A stretch of 64,000 nt of DNA from Sabellastarte sp. h YS-2021 (GCA_964017235.1 OZ024936.1:54363028-54427027); one strand, 5' to 3'; positions 1 through 12,600 are shown, counted from the stretch's first letter. Notes: a model not told the origin generated them from the sequence alone. Numbers and translations: made by a program.

Positions 1-319
1 TCATGTAGGTATGGACCAGACTGGTGGTACAAAATTACATAAAATGATATGGGATACTGTTGAGCAATTTTTTTTAAGCATCCCACAAGGGACGCTTGTT
101 TGTATGGGAGAAGCGACTCACGGAACCCCATTTTCTTTTTGCAATAGCTTCCCAGCCATAAGGCAGATTCTTTTCATATTTGGCAGTTGTATGCAGTAGC
201 CCTGGGAAATTTTTCTGAATATGCTGCGATGACATTTTAATTTTTTTTTTAAATGAAGGATTATTGTAAAAATCTTGCCATTTTGAAAATGATATTGAAC
301 CTCGGGTGTTTTTACACAG
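1..319 (+). other. RIOK3 intron, upstream edge
   Basis: This stretch ends in an acceptor (tttttacacag) immediately before the first recognised RIOK3 exon and is taken to be intron. I could not identify the preceding exon; the N-terminal part of the protein should lie outside the window. The short ORFs here on both strands have no recognisable domain. Confidence 0.5.
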
Positions 320-3300
320 GAGCATGCAATGGATCCCAAAACACGACTTATTCTGTACAAATTGGTCAACAATGGAACACTGGAAGATGTTAATGGAATT
401 ACCAGTGCAGGAAAAGAATCTGTGGTCTTCCATGGCAACACTGGGTTAGTTTTTGATAGTATTGATTGTTTCCTACAATAGGTTCTGTCTATAAAAATTC
501 CAATTATAATGCATCACAGTAAGTGTATAGCTAACTTTTTTTGCAGTATGTTCTGTTGGTTATTCTAGTTTTTTTAATAAAATCCCCCTGATATAGACAG
601 TTTTAAAATTGCAGTACATTGCATTTGCTGTTCCATAGATGTTCCAGTTTCGTGTTAAATGCACCAGTGTAAGTTAGGTTTCATAAGGTTTTGCAAATTA
701 ATTATTATTATTTTTGAGATTAAAAATTATCATGATTTAAGAAACTAAAATTTTGATTCTGTTTACAGGCTAAATGCACCTGAAATTGATGGTTTTCATA
801 AGGTGTTGCCCCCTGAAGTTGCCATAAAGGTGTTCAAGACTACACTGAATGAGTTCAAGAATAGGTCCGACTATGTGAAAGGGGATGTCAGGTTAGCTCT
901 ACTATACATAAAGTTTTAATATTGAAGGTTTTGTATGTATTGACTGCTTTACTTTTGTGGTTTTAATACAAGAAAGTGGGTAACACATCCTGAAATGTCT
1001 TAACTACTGAAGACCATATTTTCTCAAAATAGAGGAAAATATTTCTACCATATGGGACAGTGTCCCTGAATTGTTTGTTTCGGCAACATTGTTTTGTAAA
1101 ACATTGAATAAAAAGTCGCTAATTAAAGTAAAACATCCCTCATTTGACATATAATAAAGTATGTATATGATATATCAATCATTAAGATAATCATGTAAGA
1201 CTTGTGTTACACATTCGTATTATATTGTCCTCTTCATTTGTGATATATATTTTTGGCAGATGTCGAGGCACATTGAAAATCAAGATAATGTATTTAACTA
1301 AACATGGCCAGTCCTTATATGTGCACTATAACTATATTTTCTCTTTTATTGTGACAAAATAAATGTGTTTTGTAAAGAATTTCAAAAGAAACGAGATTCA
1401 GAATGATTGCAGTGTAAAGTCTTATCCTTGTTTTTCTTATTTTCCATTTTCAGATTCTTCAAGGACGAATTTAAGAAGCAGAATCCACGTAAGATCTTGC
1501 GTTTATGGGCAGACAAGGAAGTTTTTAATTTGAAACGCATGGAGAAACATGGCATTCCCTGCCCCACTGTTGTATTGCTGAAAAAACATGTACTTGTGAT
1601 GAGCTTTATCGGGAAAGATCAAGTGAGTTGAAATTATAAACTAATTCAGAATTAAAGTATCTTTTTCTTTTATCTTGCCCTTCTGGAAAATATGTGTTTT
1701 TGGTGTCATACGTTCTGAAATATTTCAGTTATATTTTGCATGTGGCTATACCTACTGATGCCAAGTTTAATAGTGACTTAAACCTTGTTAAAATATGGTG
1801 AAAACAGCAACTTGACACAATTTTTTTTTTTGGTTTTCTTAATTGCTTCATAAACAATTTTAAAAATTGTCGGAAAAAAGTTTTCCAAGTCAGTGTGTGT
1901 CGCCCAGTTTATTGCAGCCGTAGTTCACAAGAGTAATTTGTGCAATTTGCGTTAGATATACATCAGGGGAGATCAGAGGCCTAATCTTACCAAAAAAAAA
2001 AAAAATCACAAATGTGTTAAGAATTTTGTTTTAAAAAATATTCCAAAAATAAAGTAAAAGTTTTTTGTAAAGGAAATAGATGGGGGGGGGGGGGGGGGGT
2101 TGTTCCTAGTGGGGCTTTTCACATTGCTTTCTGTTGAAACCAATGTTAAATTCAAATCAAATTCGTTAATGAAAGATATCATTGTATTGCTAGGTTGCTG
2201 CACCAAAGATTAAGGATGCTGATTTGGACATTGCAGAGGCAGAAATTGCTTATGAACAGTGTGTGAAGGTAAAATTTTCAGAGTTTTAATGCGTCAATAA
2301 TGATATATAGTGATAATTTTGTTGTATTTTGTAACAGCTGTTAAATAAAAAAATATATATATGTGCATAATCCAAGCATGTACATAATAGTTATGTATAA
2401 ACTAGGGGCAACACACGACTAGCAGACTAATCGACAACGGTTAGAATAGTGTTATTAACCAGTTCATATTTTAAGGTATGAATACTCGCTCAATGTAGTA
2501 AAAGATGGCAGATGGTCAGAATCCGTCAAATATGTCCATATTGTCACATAAAATATGTTAAAATCTAACATCAGCCACGTTTTCTGTACTGTGTTTCATT
2601 CACGTAAAACCGGAAGTACCATATACCTCTTATATCGCCCACTTCCTGTCTGACGAAAATGCATCAGAAGTCGCAGGAAAGCAGCAAATTTATTTTTAGA
2701 ACATGCCTTGTATTTTTAGAACATGAAGAAGATGTACAATGAGTGTCAGATGGTACATGCAGACTTGAGTGAATACAACATGCTCTGGCATGAAGACACT
2801 GTGCACTTCATAGATGTGGGACAGGCAGTTGACAGAATGCACCCACACGCTCATGAATTCTTACTCAGAGACTGCAAGAATGTTACTACAGTGAGTAATA
2901 GAGAATACTTATCTAAACAAATTTGTTTGAGCAGAGTCATAAATGTGAAATTCACCCCATTATGTTAAATTTGTTACTAAAGGAACCCACTTTTGTTGCC
3001 TTCACTTAAATTCTTAAGGCACCTGTGAATAGTGTTATGGTTCAATGCGAATTTTAAAACTGGTTACCGAAAGTGGAAAATTTGGCGAAAAGCCGGTTGG
3101 CTTGTAAATGTCAAGACATAAGTTTTCAAATGTGTACAAGAGCTATAATCATATGTAAATAATGAACTGCGATGTGTTTTTTGAAGCCTTTTTAGGACGA
3201 AACGTCTTGATATATCGATAGAATGTTACAAAATATTGTAAAATACTGGTTGTAGTTAAATATTTTGGTAAATTTATATTGAAATAATGAACACGTGAGG

Positions 3301-4955
3301 AAACCGGTTTTGATTAAAAGAAAACAAAATGTAAATGGATCAGTGTCTTTCGGTCGGCAAAAAGGTTTGTGGTTTACTGTCTTCTACACTGCCTGTGAAT
3401 CACTACATCTGGCCTCTGATATCCTGTGATGCAAAATTGGCACAAGTTTTGCTTATGTTTTGCTTTGCTAAGGGTGCCTCTCAGTGGTGAATTTCAGAGA
3501 CGGGGGGTATTTCAGGTATCTTACTCTTCTAATGGATAAAATGAAACTGCTTTGGATTTTCTATGGCAGGCAGCAGATACAGTCCTCCCACACTCCCACC
3601 CTCACAAGTTTTTACTAAGAGAGTGCACTGATGACACAAATAGGAGTACATAAGGAATGGAATGCAACTCCCTGTATCAGCATTATTTCAAATTTGGGAC
3701 AAAGATCAGTACATAGTTTCCCCATTACAAGTTTATTTCAACTCAGTGAATTGATGATACAAGTACAGTATTTTGACAGAATACACCCAATAAATTTGTA
3801 AGTTCTGCATGCAGTTGAGATAAATAGCCATTGCATAAAAGTCACAAATATCCTAAATTTCCTCTAAGACAAATAATATTTTTTTCTTTAGAGGTCAATT
3901 TCACAGGAGGGAGTATGGAAAATTGCATAGTTTTTATTTATATGTATGTGTATTTAATGTAAACTTTCAGTTCTTCAAGAAACTTGGTGTGGCTAATGTC
4001 CCAGATGAACACAAGCTTTTCAATGACATCACTGGTCTAGGGCTGAAAGGTGAAGGTCACCATTTCCTGATGCAGGTACTGCAATTGCTATATCAAATAA
4101 CACAATTACAAAAACCTTCATTATTCACACGATTTGCTTTTACTTTTAGTGGATGCTTATTTATGTTCGAAGAAATACGGCATATTCCAGATGTGCAGAC
4201 CTCAAGACTAGTTCCATGTGACAAAAATTAATCTAAACTTTTCTGAGGCAACTGTATTGAAGTACAGTATAAATCCTCGTTGGCCCTTATGGACCATGAG
4301 ATGTAATGAAGCTGGAATTTATGGGCTGGTGCTTTGAAAAAAAAAAATTCAAGCAAAACTCACAGAATGGTAAGATAAATAGTCTGAAATAGCTACCAAA
4401 ATTATATATTTGATAAAAAGGTCTTTTGATTTGCTGTTTGATGTCTTTTCTGGAATAATAATTTAATGCTAGTTTGGAATGATAACACCAAAAATGTGTC
4501 ATCAGTAATCATTAGGGAGTATTATTGTTGTCATAGCCGTTAATAAGCTTAATGCTGTCATTGATTTCCTCTAGGTGGAAGAATATGAAAAGAATGAAGA
4601 AAAGTTGAGAACTGGGAACAGTGCTAAGAATTATCCATTCGATTTCTTCTTTGAGAGAGCCACCAATCAGAGGAAAGCAGAAGCAGGAGCCAATGAGAAT
4701 GAAGAAGAGAAAGCCTCACCAGCCAGTCAGGTGGCTCCTGACATAAAGGATAGGCTTGGTGGAGGAAGTACCAATGATTGTGATTGGTCCACTACTGATG
4801 ACAGTGAAGATGATGACTTTGAGATGATTGACAACATACCAGAGTTGAAAGTGGATAGTTTTGAATTTGTGAAGAAAGATGGAGAAGTTTTAGAAGATGG
4901 GCACGAATCCCTTCCCACGGAAACCACCACATGCACCAATCATGATAAAAGCTAG
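320..4955 (+). CDS. RIOK3: RIO-family atypical protein kinase RIOK3 (3' seven exons)
   Basis: RIOK3 is an atypical Ser/Thr kinase; the family acts in 40S ribosomal subunit maturation and, in vertebrates, innate immune signalling (known of the family). Exons read directly from GT-AG borders with matching phase are 320-444, 769-891, 1454-1622, 2194-2268, 2720-2890, 3971-4075 and 4575-4955, giving about 382 residues with the stop at 4953-4955. The P-loop-like segment SAGKESVVF is in exon 1, the lysine-bearing AIKVFKTTLNEFKNR in exon 2, and PRKILRLWADKE and GIPCPTVVLLKKH in exon 3. Exon 5 holds the catalytic loop HADLSEYNMLW and the metal-binding segment HFIDVGQAV. All catalytic residues look intact. 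About 180-200 N-terminal residues should lie upstream of the window. The last exon encodes a 126-residue acidic tail (DDSEDDDFE) that is longer than the vertebrate tail as I remember it. Gene identity is very secure. Confidence 0.95.
3567..3652 (+). pseudogene. Degenerate copy of part of RIOK3 exon 5 inside the following intron
   Basis: Reading from 3573 in one frame gives residues like HPHKFLLRECT, closely matching HPHAHEFLLRDCKN of exon 5 (2720-2890), and it runs into a TAA at 3651. An AG acceptor (ctatggcag) lies just before it. A second, weaker match occurs at about 3771-3790 (ttgacagaatacaccc against ttgacagaatgcaccc in the exon). This looks like a decayed tandem exon duplication. It is not open, so I do not expect it to be a coding alternative exon. 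Confidence 0.6.
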
Positions 4956-6900
4956 TGTATCAGACTGATAGACTGTTGAAAATTTGTAGGAAAAGAGAGT
5001 GGCTTTTAATTAATACCAGCTGTCTCATAATGATTAAAAACTGCTGCAAAAGACTGATAGATATGAGTAAGAAGTTTGTTATTTGCCACAGCATGTGAAA
5101 TTCACCCGATGTATCTCCGTTTAACAGTAAGTCAACATATGTTCCAGTTTGGCATCAGGGAGATCAGAGATCAAGTTACAAGAGTAGTGGCCCTAGCATC
5201 TCTGTATCTGGAACATTTTACTGAAATGTGACATTCTATAACTGCCATCTTCTTGATCACCTATATAATTGTAGAACTTTAAATATAACTTTAAACAAAC
5301 CTTAAATCTGGAGAAATTATCAACCTTTATTGTATATTTTTGTACATATGTGGACTTTTATTGCGATTTTGTGGAAACTGGTTTCATGAGTTTCACTTTC
5401 TGTCAGTGGCCTGTTCGATTGTTGATGTACTAAAAACTAGGGATCTGTCAGTATGAAAAATATGTACATCGGGAAGTCGCTAATGCAAAAACGTACCGAA
5501 TTCGGGACTCCGCATTTCAGTGCACCCCAAACAAACATGGACGTTTCCTCATAACGACATCGCAACAAAAGCTCCTAAATGCACAAAATATGCCATAAAA
5601 ACGTATAATAATTTCGTATTTCTGTCCAATATTTTAAGTTTTCCTTCATTTATAAGAGTTGACAAGTGAAATTGAGGTTATAAAGTGTCGTAACCAAAAC
5701 ATGGCAGTTCTGCTGAATGTATCGCTATAAAAGCTTATAATTTCTTCAGATTTGGGGTATGTTTCTATTATTTTAACTCATCCTTCTGTTATATGTGTTG
5801 GCAAGCGAAGTTGTGGTTTTAAAATCTTGTCACGGTATTTAACTAAAATACTGTAAATTCGGATATACCGGGCCTACCGACCCATCCCTACCAAAAACTC
5901 GACCTTTTTCAGAATCCCAGAATCGGAATGGTTTTGCATTGGGGGGGATGCTGTAACAAAAAACTATGCGACAGGTCATCCCTAATTAAAATGTGTCAAG
6001 AATTACCAATTGTCATAGAAGGAAATGGAGGGTTCCTCACTGGTCAATTTCATATGCTGTGGTGAATTTGACATTTCTAACTGTAATTGTGAACTGTATC
6101 TTTTCCAAAATTTGGCCTTAGAGTAGAGTCCTGTCAAATGCAAATATTCCAGTGTTAGTACTAGGATTGATGATTTGGCCAAATCCACCGAGATATTCGT
6201 ACAGATATTAAATCATTTTGAATAAAAAAACATTAGAGTGGGAGAAATAAGTGGTTCATGGAAATTATTTATGTAAATTCTGATAACTTTCAGGATTAAG
6301 TAAATGTCTATTTAGTATTACATCATGACCCCCACAAGTAACAGTGCTGAGGATCTGTCCAAATTTGACCCTGGCTGTTGAAAGAGACAAAACTCCCCAA
6401 ACTTTGTCCTTGGTTCCACATTTTTAAAGTCAGTTAATGTTCGTATAATATGTGAACTGTTACTCAATTCTACTGGTAAATATATAAAAGCCATCTCTTT
6501 TGCTATTTTAAAGTGGTTACAGTAGTTTCTGTAGTTCCTTATGTATCCCGATGTATTCATTCATTTAATTTATTGTATTTAAAGTGGCAGTGGCAGGTTA
6601 TATGTTTTTAACATCCTGAAGGTTTTGTACCCAGGCATTCTTATTTATACAGATATGTCATTGCAAAATGAAATTTTTTAATAAATGACAAAAGTTTCTT
6701 CTTGTTATGCACTATTTTCCGTGCAGTTTCATAAAAAAGTTGTCTTTGTTGGTGGTTTTGTTTGTTAATGCCATTCTATACTTTGTTGTGAAATTTATTG
6801 ATTTCAAAGTAATGGAAATAAAGTGTGTACATTGTCGATAAAGATCTTTGATTACTTCAGACTTTTACAAATAAAATTTGGTGTCATTATTTTTCTCACA
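4956..6900 (+). other. RIOK3 3' untranslated and downstream region
   Basis: This 1.9-kb AT-rich stretch follows the RIOK3 stop and has no recognisable coding sequence. An AATAAA hexamer at 6817-6822 and another at 6869-6874 are the best poly(A) signal candidates. The real 3' end could be much nearer the stop. The short ORFs here on both strands look like chance. Confidence 0.45.
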
Positions 6901-7098
6901 TGGTCATTATCAACACCTGCCTCTAGGATCGGAGTTTAAATCCTGGCCCTACCTTAATTGGGAAAGCTGATGTTTGCTTACTGTTAGTCAGCAGTTTACA
7001 GAACAGAACCATGACCAACTGTATGTACTGGTTTCCTCTGCCTGTATTGATATGACCTATTCGGTGTTGAAAGCGACATTTTATTGCGTTAATACATC

Positions 7099-7272
7099 CT
7101 ATCCAATGGACAATATGCTAAACCGGTCGGCGCAGACGGGCCCGCCAAACGTCAGAAAAAGACGTCCTGTGTTTCCACCGGCTGGCCGCTCTGTAGTACT
7201 GTGCACTCCCCAGATGGCGCCTCGTACTTCCTTCCTGTCTAGACAACCTGACGTCATAGCATCTTTTTCGTT
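7099..7272 (+). repeat. DIRS-A left inverted terminal repeat
   Basis: About 174 bp, starting cctatccaatggacaatatg, reappears inverted at 12601-12775 with roughly 93% identity by eye. The 21 bases before it (7078-7098, attttattgcgttaatac...) are not part of the right repeat but are represented in the internal complementary region, as expected for the asymmetric ends of DIRS elements. Confidence 0.9.
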
Positions 7273-7739
7273 TGGCGCGTGTACTGTGCAGACGTGTTTT
7301 CAACAATCTCCAGATATTTTAAAGAAAAGTGTGCATTGTGACGGATTTACTACCTCATTTGCAAATAATTTATTGTTAAAGTGTTACCTACATATCAAGC
7401 ACGGATATACATAAAAAAATCTGCTGGAAACGCTCCCTAGCTGACTCAATTTAGTGATGATAGGGCAGTAAGCGACGAGAAATATGAATTATGAAGGCAG
7501 CCATTTGCTAGTTTCCTCCCTTTAACCATTGTGTTGTTAGGGGCAGATTGGCAATATTAAAGGAAATAATGGATATACTACTTACAAGGTATTTTTATCC
7601 GTGTCTTTTTGAATGTACCTTCTGTAACCTTCCAGCTACAGTCACCATAGAAACGTCTAGTACTACAAATGCAAATCACGGGAAACTTCAGTCTACGTAG
7701 TTTTGATCTCTGTATATAGAGGGAATTCCCCTTATGAAA

Positions 7740-8640
7740 GGTGCATTCTTCATCAGAGCGCACTGGTACAGACTTCTCTGCTGTAAAGCATCAGTCACAC
7801 CAGCCTAGCTCGAGTATTTTTTCATCAGAAGCAGGAGGTGAATTCTTCAGATTCTTCAACCGACCTCTACATAGAAGGAACCTTTTCACTCTCAGTCCCA
7901 CCCTTGTGGACCCGGCACTTGTGTCAGTAATAAGGCCAGTGGATGGCCAGGAAACTGGTTTGAGTGTACAGCCGGCTGAGAAGAAGAACCGACTTCAGAC
8001 CGGCCAGGAATTTCATCTACAGAGCGCAAGCTCCAGTTCAACCGACTTCACAATAGAAGGTGATATCAGTCCCTCCCTTGCAGACCCGGCTTTGTTGTCG
8101 GTAGTGGGGGTTGTGGATGGCCAGTTCAATGGTTTTATCACAAAAGAAAGAAGGAATTTCATCTACACATCTACAGAGCGCACCGGTCCAGGCTTCTCTG
8201 CTTTAAAAGCATCAGCCAACCGGCCAGCTCAAAAGAACGCGACCTCTGACGTCATATCCAGTCAGCCAATCGCGTGTCTTTCCGACCAAATCACGAAGCT
8301 GGTCACGTGATGTACCGACTAGGTCACGAAGTTTATCACGTGATCCACCGAACAAGAAGGTCGGAAGTGCATTCTTTGCACTCACGTCCACTGTAACTCC
8401 AGTTTTTAGTTCCTGAAATTCGCCTCCAGCGTACTGGTACTGACTTCTCTCCTACAAGCATCAGTCTACCAGTCAGGTCACGTTTACTGTGATATAAGAA
8501 AGAACGCGTCCAGTGAGGGCTTTTCCCCGAAGTTGGTCACGTGATTCACCGACCAAGTCACGAAGCTGATCGTCATCTCCAATCAGCCAATCACGTCCCT
8601 CCGACCAGCAAACTGGTCATGTGACACACCGACCCACAAT
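7740..8640 (+). repeat. Internal direct repeats in the DIRS-A 5' region
   Basis: A degenerate unit with 'cttctctgctgtaaagcatcag' type sequence occurs at about 7757, 8177 and 8425. A second unit (cagtccc..cttg.ggacccgg..tggatggcca) occurs at about 7885 and 8070. Three identical tcacgtgat boxes with a CACGTG core lie at 8304-8309, 8337-8342 and 8538-8543, each followed by an accgac-like string. The 189-codon ORF at 7741-8310 runs through these repeats and has no domain I recognise; it could be a gag-like remnant. Confidence 0.55.
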
Positions 8641-8768
8641 TGTTTCTAAATATAGATCATAAGGGCTTTCCCAGCAACTGTCAAATCTACAAATAAGACG
8701 TGCATTCAAAAGAAATACTTTATTAATGGCGGAAACCTACAGCCAGCTGATTTCAACACAAGATAGTT

Positions 8769-9230
8769 GTAAGTACAGCTAAACAGCCTTGTACAGTTAC
8801 TTCAACAACTAGTTAGTGCACCGACCGGCTACACAGCCTTATACAGTAGCTTTAACAACTGGTTACAGTGTACCGGCAGGGTACCGGCTACACAGCCCTG
8901 TACACTTGCTTCCACAACTGGTTTCAGAGTGTACTGACAGGTACCGACTACACAGCCCTTACACTTGCTTCAATAACTGGTTACAGAGTGTACCGGCTGA
9001 TACTTGCTACACGGCCTTGTACACTTGCTTCAACAACCGGTTACAGAGTGTACCGGCTGGTACTGGCTACACAGCCTTGTACACTTGCTTCAACAACTGG
9101 TTACAGAGTGTACCGGCTGGTACTGGCTACACAGCCTTGTACACTTGCTTCAAGCTACCGGTTACAAGTCTACAAACAGGGTGCTGGCTACACAGTCCTT
9201 ACTGTTAAGGGCTTCACCCCAACTGGTCAC
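8769..9230 (+). repeat. Tandem array, ~60-bp unit, about 7.5 copies
   Basis: The unit contains tacacagccttgtacacttg followed by cttcaacaactggttacag and gtgtaccggctggtactggc, in register about every 59-60 bp. The central copies (9010-9130) are almost identical and the flanking ones more diverged. The array ends in an A run at about 9231-9249. The three overlapping long ORFs here (8816-9208, 8868-9281, 9004-9393) exist only because the unit is a multiple of three bases, so I do not call a protein. Confidence 0.85.
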
Positions 9231-9739
9231 AAAAAAAAAAAAAAAAAAGAACTGGCTAAATATAGACCAGTACCTGTCTAAATACATTGGTGACCCCAGC
9301 CTGTCAGTTTTTTGTGCCAGTTACAGAGACTTAACTGTTTACAGTGAATTACTGGTTATGGAGTCTTGTTACTGGACAGAATTGCCTTGGTAGATTTATT
9401 CACAGAAAATTCTTAATGCTGCACCTTGCAGGATGCTGGCCTGGGGCAGGAGTCTTTTAAATGTGAAAAGTTGTGTCAGCCCCACCGGACCGGACCACAG
9501 CAAGAACAAAGAGACTGTTTTCTCGGATCATTGTCACCAGACTGGACCAGTGTCCGGAGGCCGGAGGTACAGAAATGTCCCGAATGTGGCACACATCTGC
9601 CTGTAGGGTCCAGACTAACCCTGTTTCGGGACTTAGGAAGCCTTTGGGGGCTGGACCCTAGGTAGTACAAATGTTGAAGGAGGGCTACACTCTCCCTTTC
9701 CAGTCAAGACCAAGCTTGACAAGGTCACCCAAATTATCA

Positions 9740-10690
9740 AATGCTATGCAGATTTTCACAGGAACCTATGTTGGTTAGAAGCATTACATCAGCTTATGGA
9801 CAAGGAATGGTGCAGTCGAGCCAGTTCAAAATCTCTGGGCTTCTTCAACCTTGCTTGGTTCCAAAACCACACAACCATTGGGGACTTATTCTAGGTCTGA
9901 GCAAACCAAACCTTTCGGAGACCATCAGGACCACCCTCCAACAATGGGAGTGGGTTACCTTAATAGATTTCAAGAACGCCTACTTCCATATACCTATACA
10001 GGAACAGTCCAGAACATATCAAATGTCATGTCCAGGGTCAGACATCCACCCATGGAGCTCACTGTAGTAACAAAGGAGTTGAAACTGATAGCCATACAAT
10101 ATATAATAATCCACCAGTACTTAGACGACTGGCTAGTGAAAGCCACATCCCACCGGGGTTGTCTCCGGCATACACTAGATCTAGTGAAAATATGCCAAGT
10201 TTAGGTTACCAGTTCGACCTCATGGTCGGTCGGGTCCGACCTATACCGGACCAGTGGCAGAACCTTCAGGACAAATACTAGAAATACGGTCACTACCGGT
10301 TTGTCCGGTCTAGCAGTTCATGTCTGATAGGTTTACTAACAGCCACAGGAAAGCAATTTCACCTAGGCCGACTTCATAAGAGACCCATACAGTGGCATCT
10401 CAAAAACAACTGGAGGGTACCAGAGTCACTAGAAAAGGTGATTCCAATACCAAGGTGTTGCACCCACTTTTACAAGGGTGGTTGCAAGAGGACAATGTCC
10501 TTACAGGCCAACCATTACATCCAAATAGAACATGATCTGCAAATTTTACAGATTCATCAAAAGCAGGGTGGGGTGCTCACTTAAATGAACACACTGCAGG
10601 AGGCACCTAGTCCCTCCTGGAAAGCAAGTTGCATATCAAGTACCTAGAACTCACGGCAGTCTTTAGCCTTACAAGAGTTCCAAGACCTCT
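9740..10690 (+). pseudogene. DIRS-A reverse transcriptase and RNase H remains
   Basis: RT pieces in two frames include SKPNLSETIRTTLQ, WVTLIDFKNAYFHIPI (motif A region, about 9948-9998) and YLDDWLVKA (motif C with DD, about 10116-10145). RNase H follows in another frame at about 10548-10584 (TDSSKAGWGAHL). A downstream segment near 10740-10790 (LDLFATR) is typical of DIRS and gypsy-like polyproteins. The piece between motif A and motif C is partly missing and the frame changes several times, so no functional enzyme is possible. Confidence 0.82.
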
Positions 10691-11089
10691 ATATGCACAA
10701 GATAGTACTATGCAATATGCAACAGGTGGCACCGGCCTCAACTAGACCTATTTGCCACGAGGTTCAGCAAGAAGTTGCCCTTGTTTGTGTCACTGTTACC
10801 AGATCCCCTGGTTACGGCAGTGAATGTGCTCAGTTTGCAATGGTAGGATCAGGAAGCATACACTTTCCCACTGTCAGTCATATTGGGCAAACGGTGATGT
10901 TGCAGGACTCCCCATACAAGAGAATCATTCTGATTGCTCCGGGGTGGCCCATCATGCCTTGGTTTTGGGATCCAGTGGCCATGTCTGAGCCTGCCCAATC
11001 TACCCAACCTGTTGACACAACCATTCAATCAGATCTCTCACAGAAATCTGACAAATCTTAATCTCAATGCTTGGCTCCTGGAGCCTCAG

Positions 11090-12095
11090 CATTCGAGGAG
11101 CAGGGCTTCGCTGAGGCGGTGGCAGCAAGAATTGAGGCTCCTCAAAAGGGATCAACCAGATCAGTCTATGAGGCAAAGTGGACCATTGTTACAAGTGGTG
11201 CGTCACTAATCAGGTGTACCTCAGGGTACCCCTGTAAAGTCAGTTGCTGACTTCCTTATGTACCATAGAAGGACAGGAAGATACAGCCCAGCACCATTGA
11301 TGGTTACAGTTCAGCCATTGCTGATACACTGGGAAATTCACCCTTCAACATCAGCAAGGACAAAAATCTCGCTCGTCTCCTCAATAGTTTCGACAGAGAC
11401 AGACCCAGGAGGCATACCCTCCTGGAACCTCTCACTGGTTTTGCACCAACTGAATAAGGCTCCATTTGAACCAATCAAGGAGGCCCCCTTGAAGCATTTG
11501 ACCTTTAAGACGGTATTCTTCTTGGCCCTTGGGTCGGGCAAACGCAGAATTGAGATTCATGCTTGACACCAATCCATGGATTCAATTGGCCAACGGTGTC
11601 CCTGTATCCATTACCCAGCTTTCTATCCAAGATTAAGCTGGTCAGGAGGGTCCAGACAGTGTGGCCCCAGTGGTTATAACAACCCTGGCCCCCTTTTCTG
11701 GATAGATCCCTCAAGTCTGACTGGTCCCCTTTTGTTCCGGTTAGAGCATTGCGCGAATATTTGGACAGGACCTCAGACCTCAAGTAGAATAAGGAGGTGG
11801 TTGTTTTGTCTCCTTTAAAAGGTTCCGACAAGCAGACTGTGATCCTATGCTATGAGCTCTCTGACCAGGAGGCCCACTCTTTACATCAGGTTAAAACCCA
11901 TGATGTTAGGGCCTTTGCTGCTCCTAAGGTCTTCCAGTCGGGAGTCTCCTTAGATCCAATCTTGTCAGCCTACCACGGAAGTCACATTATACCCTCACAC
12001 AGTTCTATCTGAAGGGTGTGGCTTGGGCTGACTCGGAGCTTTACCAATCGGGCTTGGTAGTGGCTGCTCAGCAGATCCACAGGTGGCCCTTAGAT
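11090..12095 (+). pseudogene. DIRS-A tyrosine recombinase remains
   Basis: The recombinase joins the circular DNA intermediate to the chromosome (known of DIRS). The start of the domain is at about 11093 (SRASLRRWQQ). A segment with the first catalytic Arg lies near 11536-11560 (GKRRIEIHA), the H-x-x-R box is HDVR at 11899-11910, and the nucleophile Tyr is in TQFYLK at about 12000-12011. All four parts are visible but spread over three frames with several stops. The stretch just before QTVILCYELS (11838) seems shorter than expected between the Arg and HxxR boxes, suggesting a small deletion. Confidence 0.8.
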
Positions 12096-12456
12096 TGAGG
12101 AGATTTGTATATATGTACATAGTGTAAATCTTTTCTATGTGTACATAGTAAAAATGTGATGTGCTTCCTTTGGGAGGTTTATTGACATTCTGGGACTGAA
12201 CTCATCCCTCTCTTCCCCCTACCTCAGAGCCGGTCTGTTAAAGTGGGGGGGGCGGCGACGTCGGTATAGCCCCGGGTAACCGGCTGTTGGCAACCGACCA
12301 AGGCCTTATAGGATTTCCTGACCTTAAGGTCAATCCAGGCCTGGGCCTATAGGTCTCCTGACAAAGTCAGCCTAGACCGTAGGTTAAAATTTATTACCAT
12401 TTGTGAGTTCACATAAGTCCCTAGTAACTTACCCGCCGACCAAGCGGTAGTTATTC

Positions 12457-12542
12457 AGCATATTGTCCATTGGATAGGATGTATTAACGCAATAAAATTG
12501 CAAATTTAATAAGTAAATTACAAATACCCTATCCAATGGACA
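12457..12542 (+). repeat. DIRS-A internal complementary region
   Basis: Bases 12457-12499 are the reverse complement of the left end 7078-7120, including the part outside the inverted repeat. Bases 12524-12542 are the reverse complement of the right end at 12761-12779. Read on the minus strand, the region is right end joined to left end, that is, the circle junction. This is the defining template feature of DIRS replication. Confidence 0.85.
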
Positions 12543-12600
12543 CACAAGACCCTCCCACCGACCCCGCTATCAGCTTACTAGGGGTCTAAGAGGTTTAAAC

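Noticed and set aside
74..441. Two overlapping minus-strand ORFs at the left edge
   Set aside because: They lie opposite the first RIOK3 exon and its flanking intron; no domain.
7118..7306. ORFs in the DIRS inverted repeats (also 12570-12767)
   Set aside because: They mirror each other because the repeats are inverted copies; no independent coding evidence.
8769..9230. Regular 60-bp array considered as CRISPR
   Set aside because: No unique spacers between repeats; the whole unit repeats head to tail, in a eukaryotic retrotransposon.
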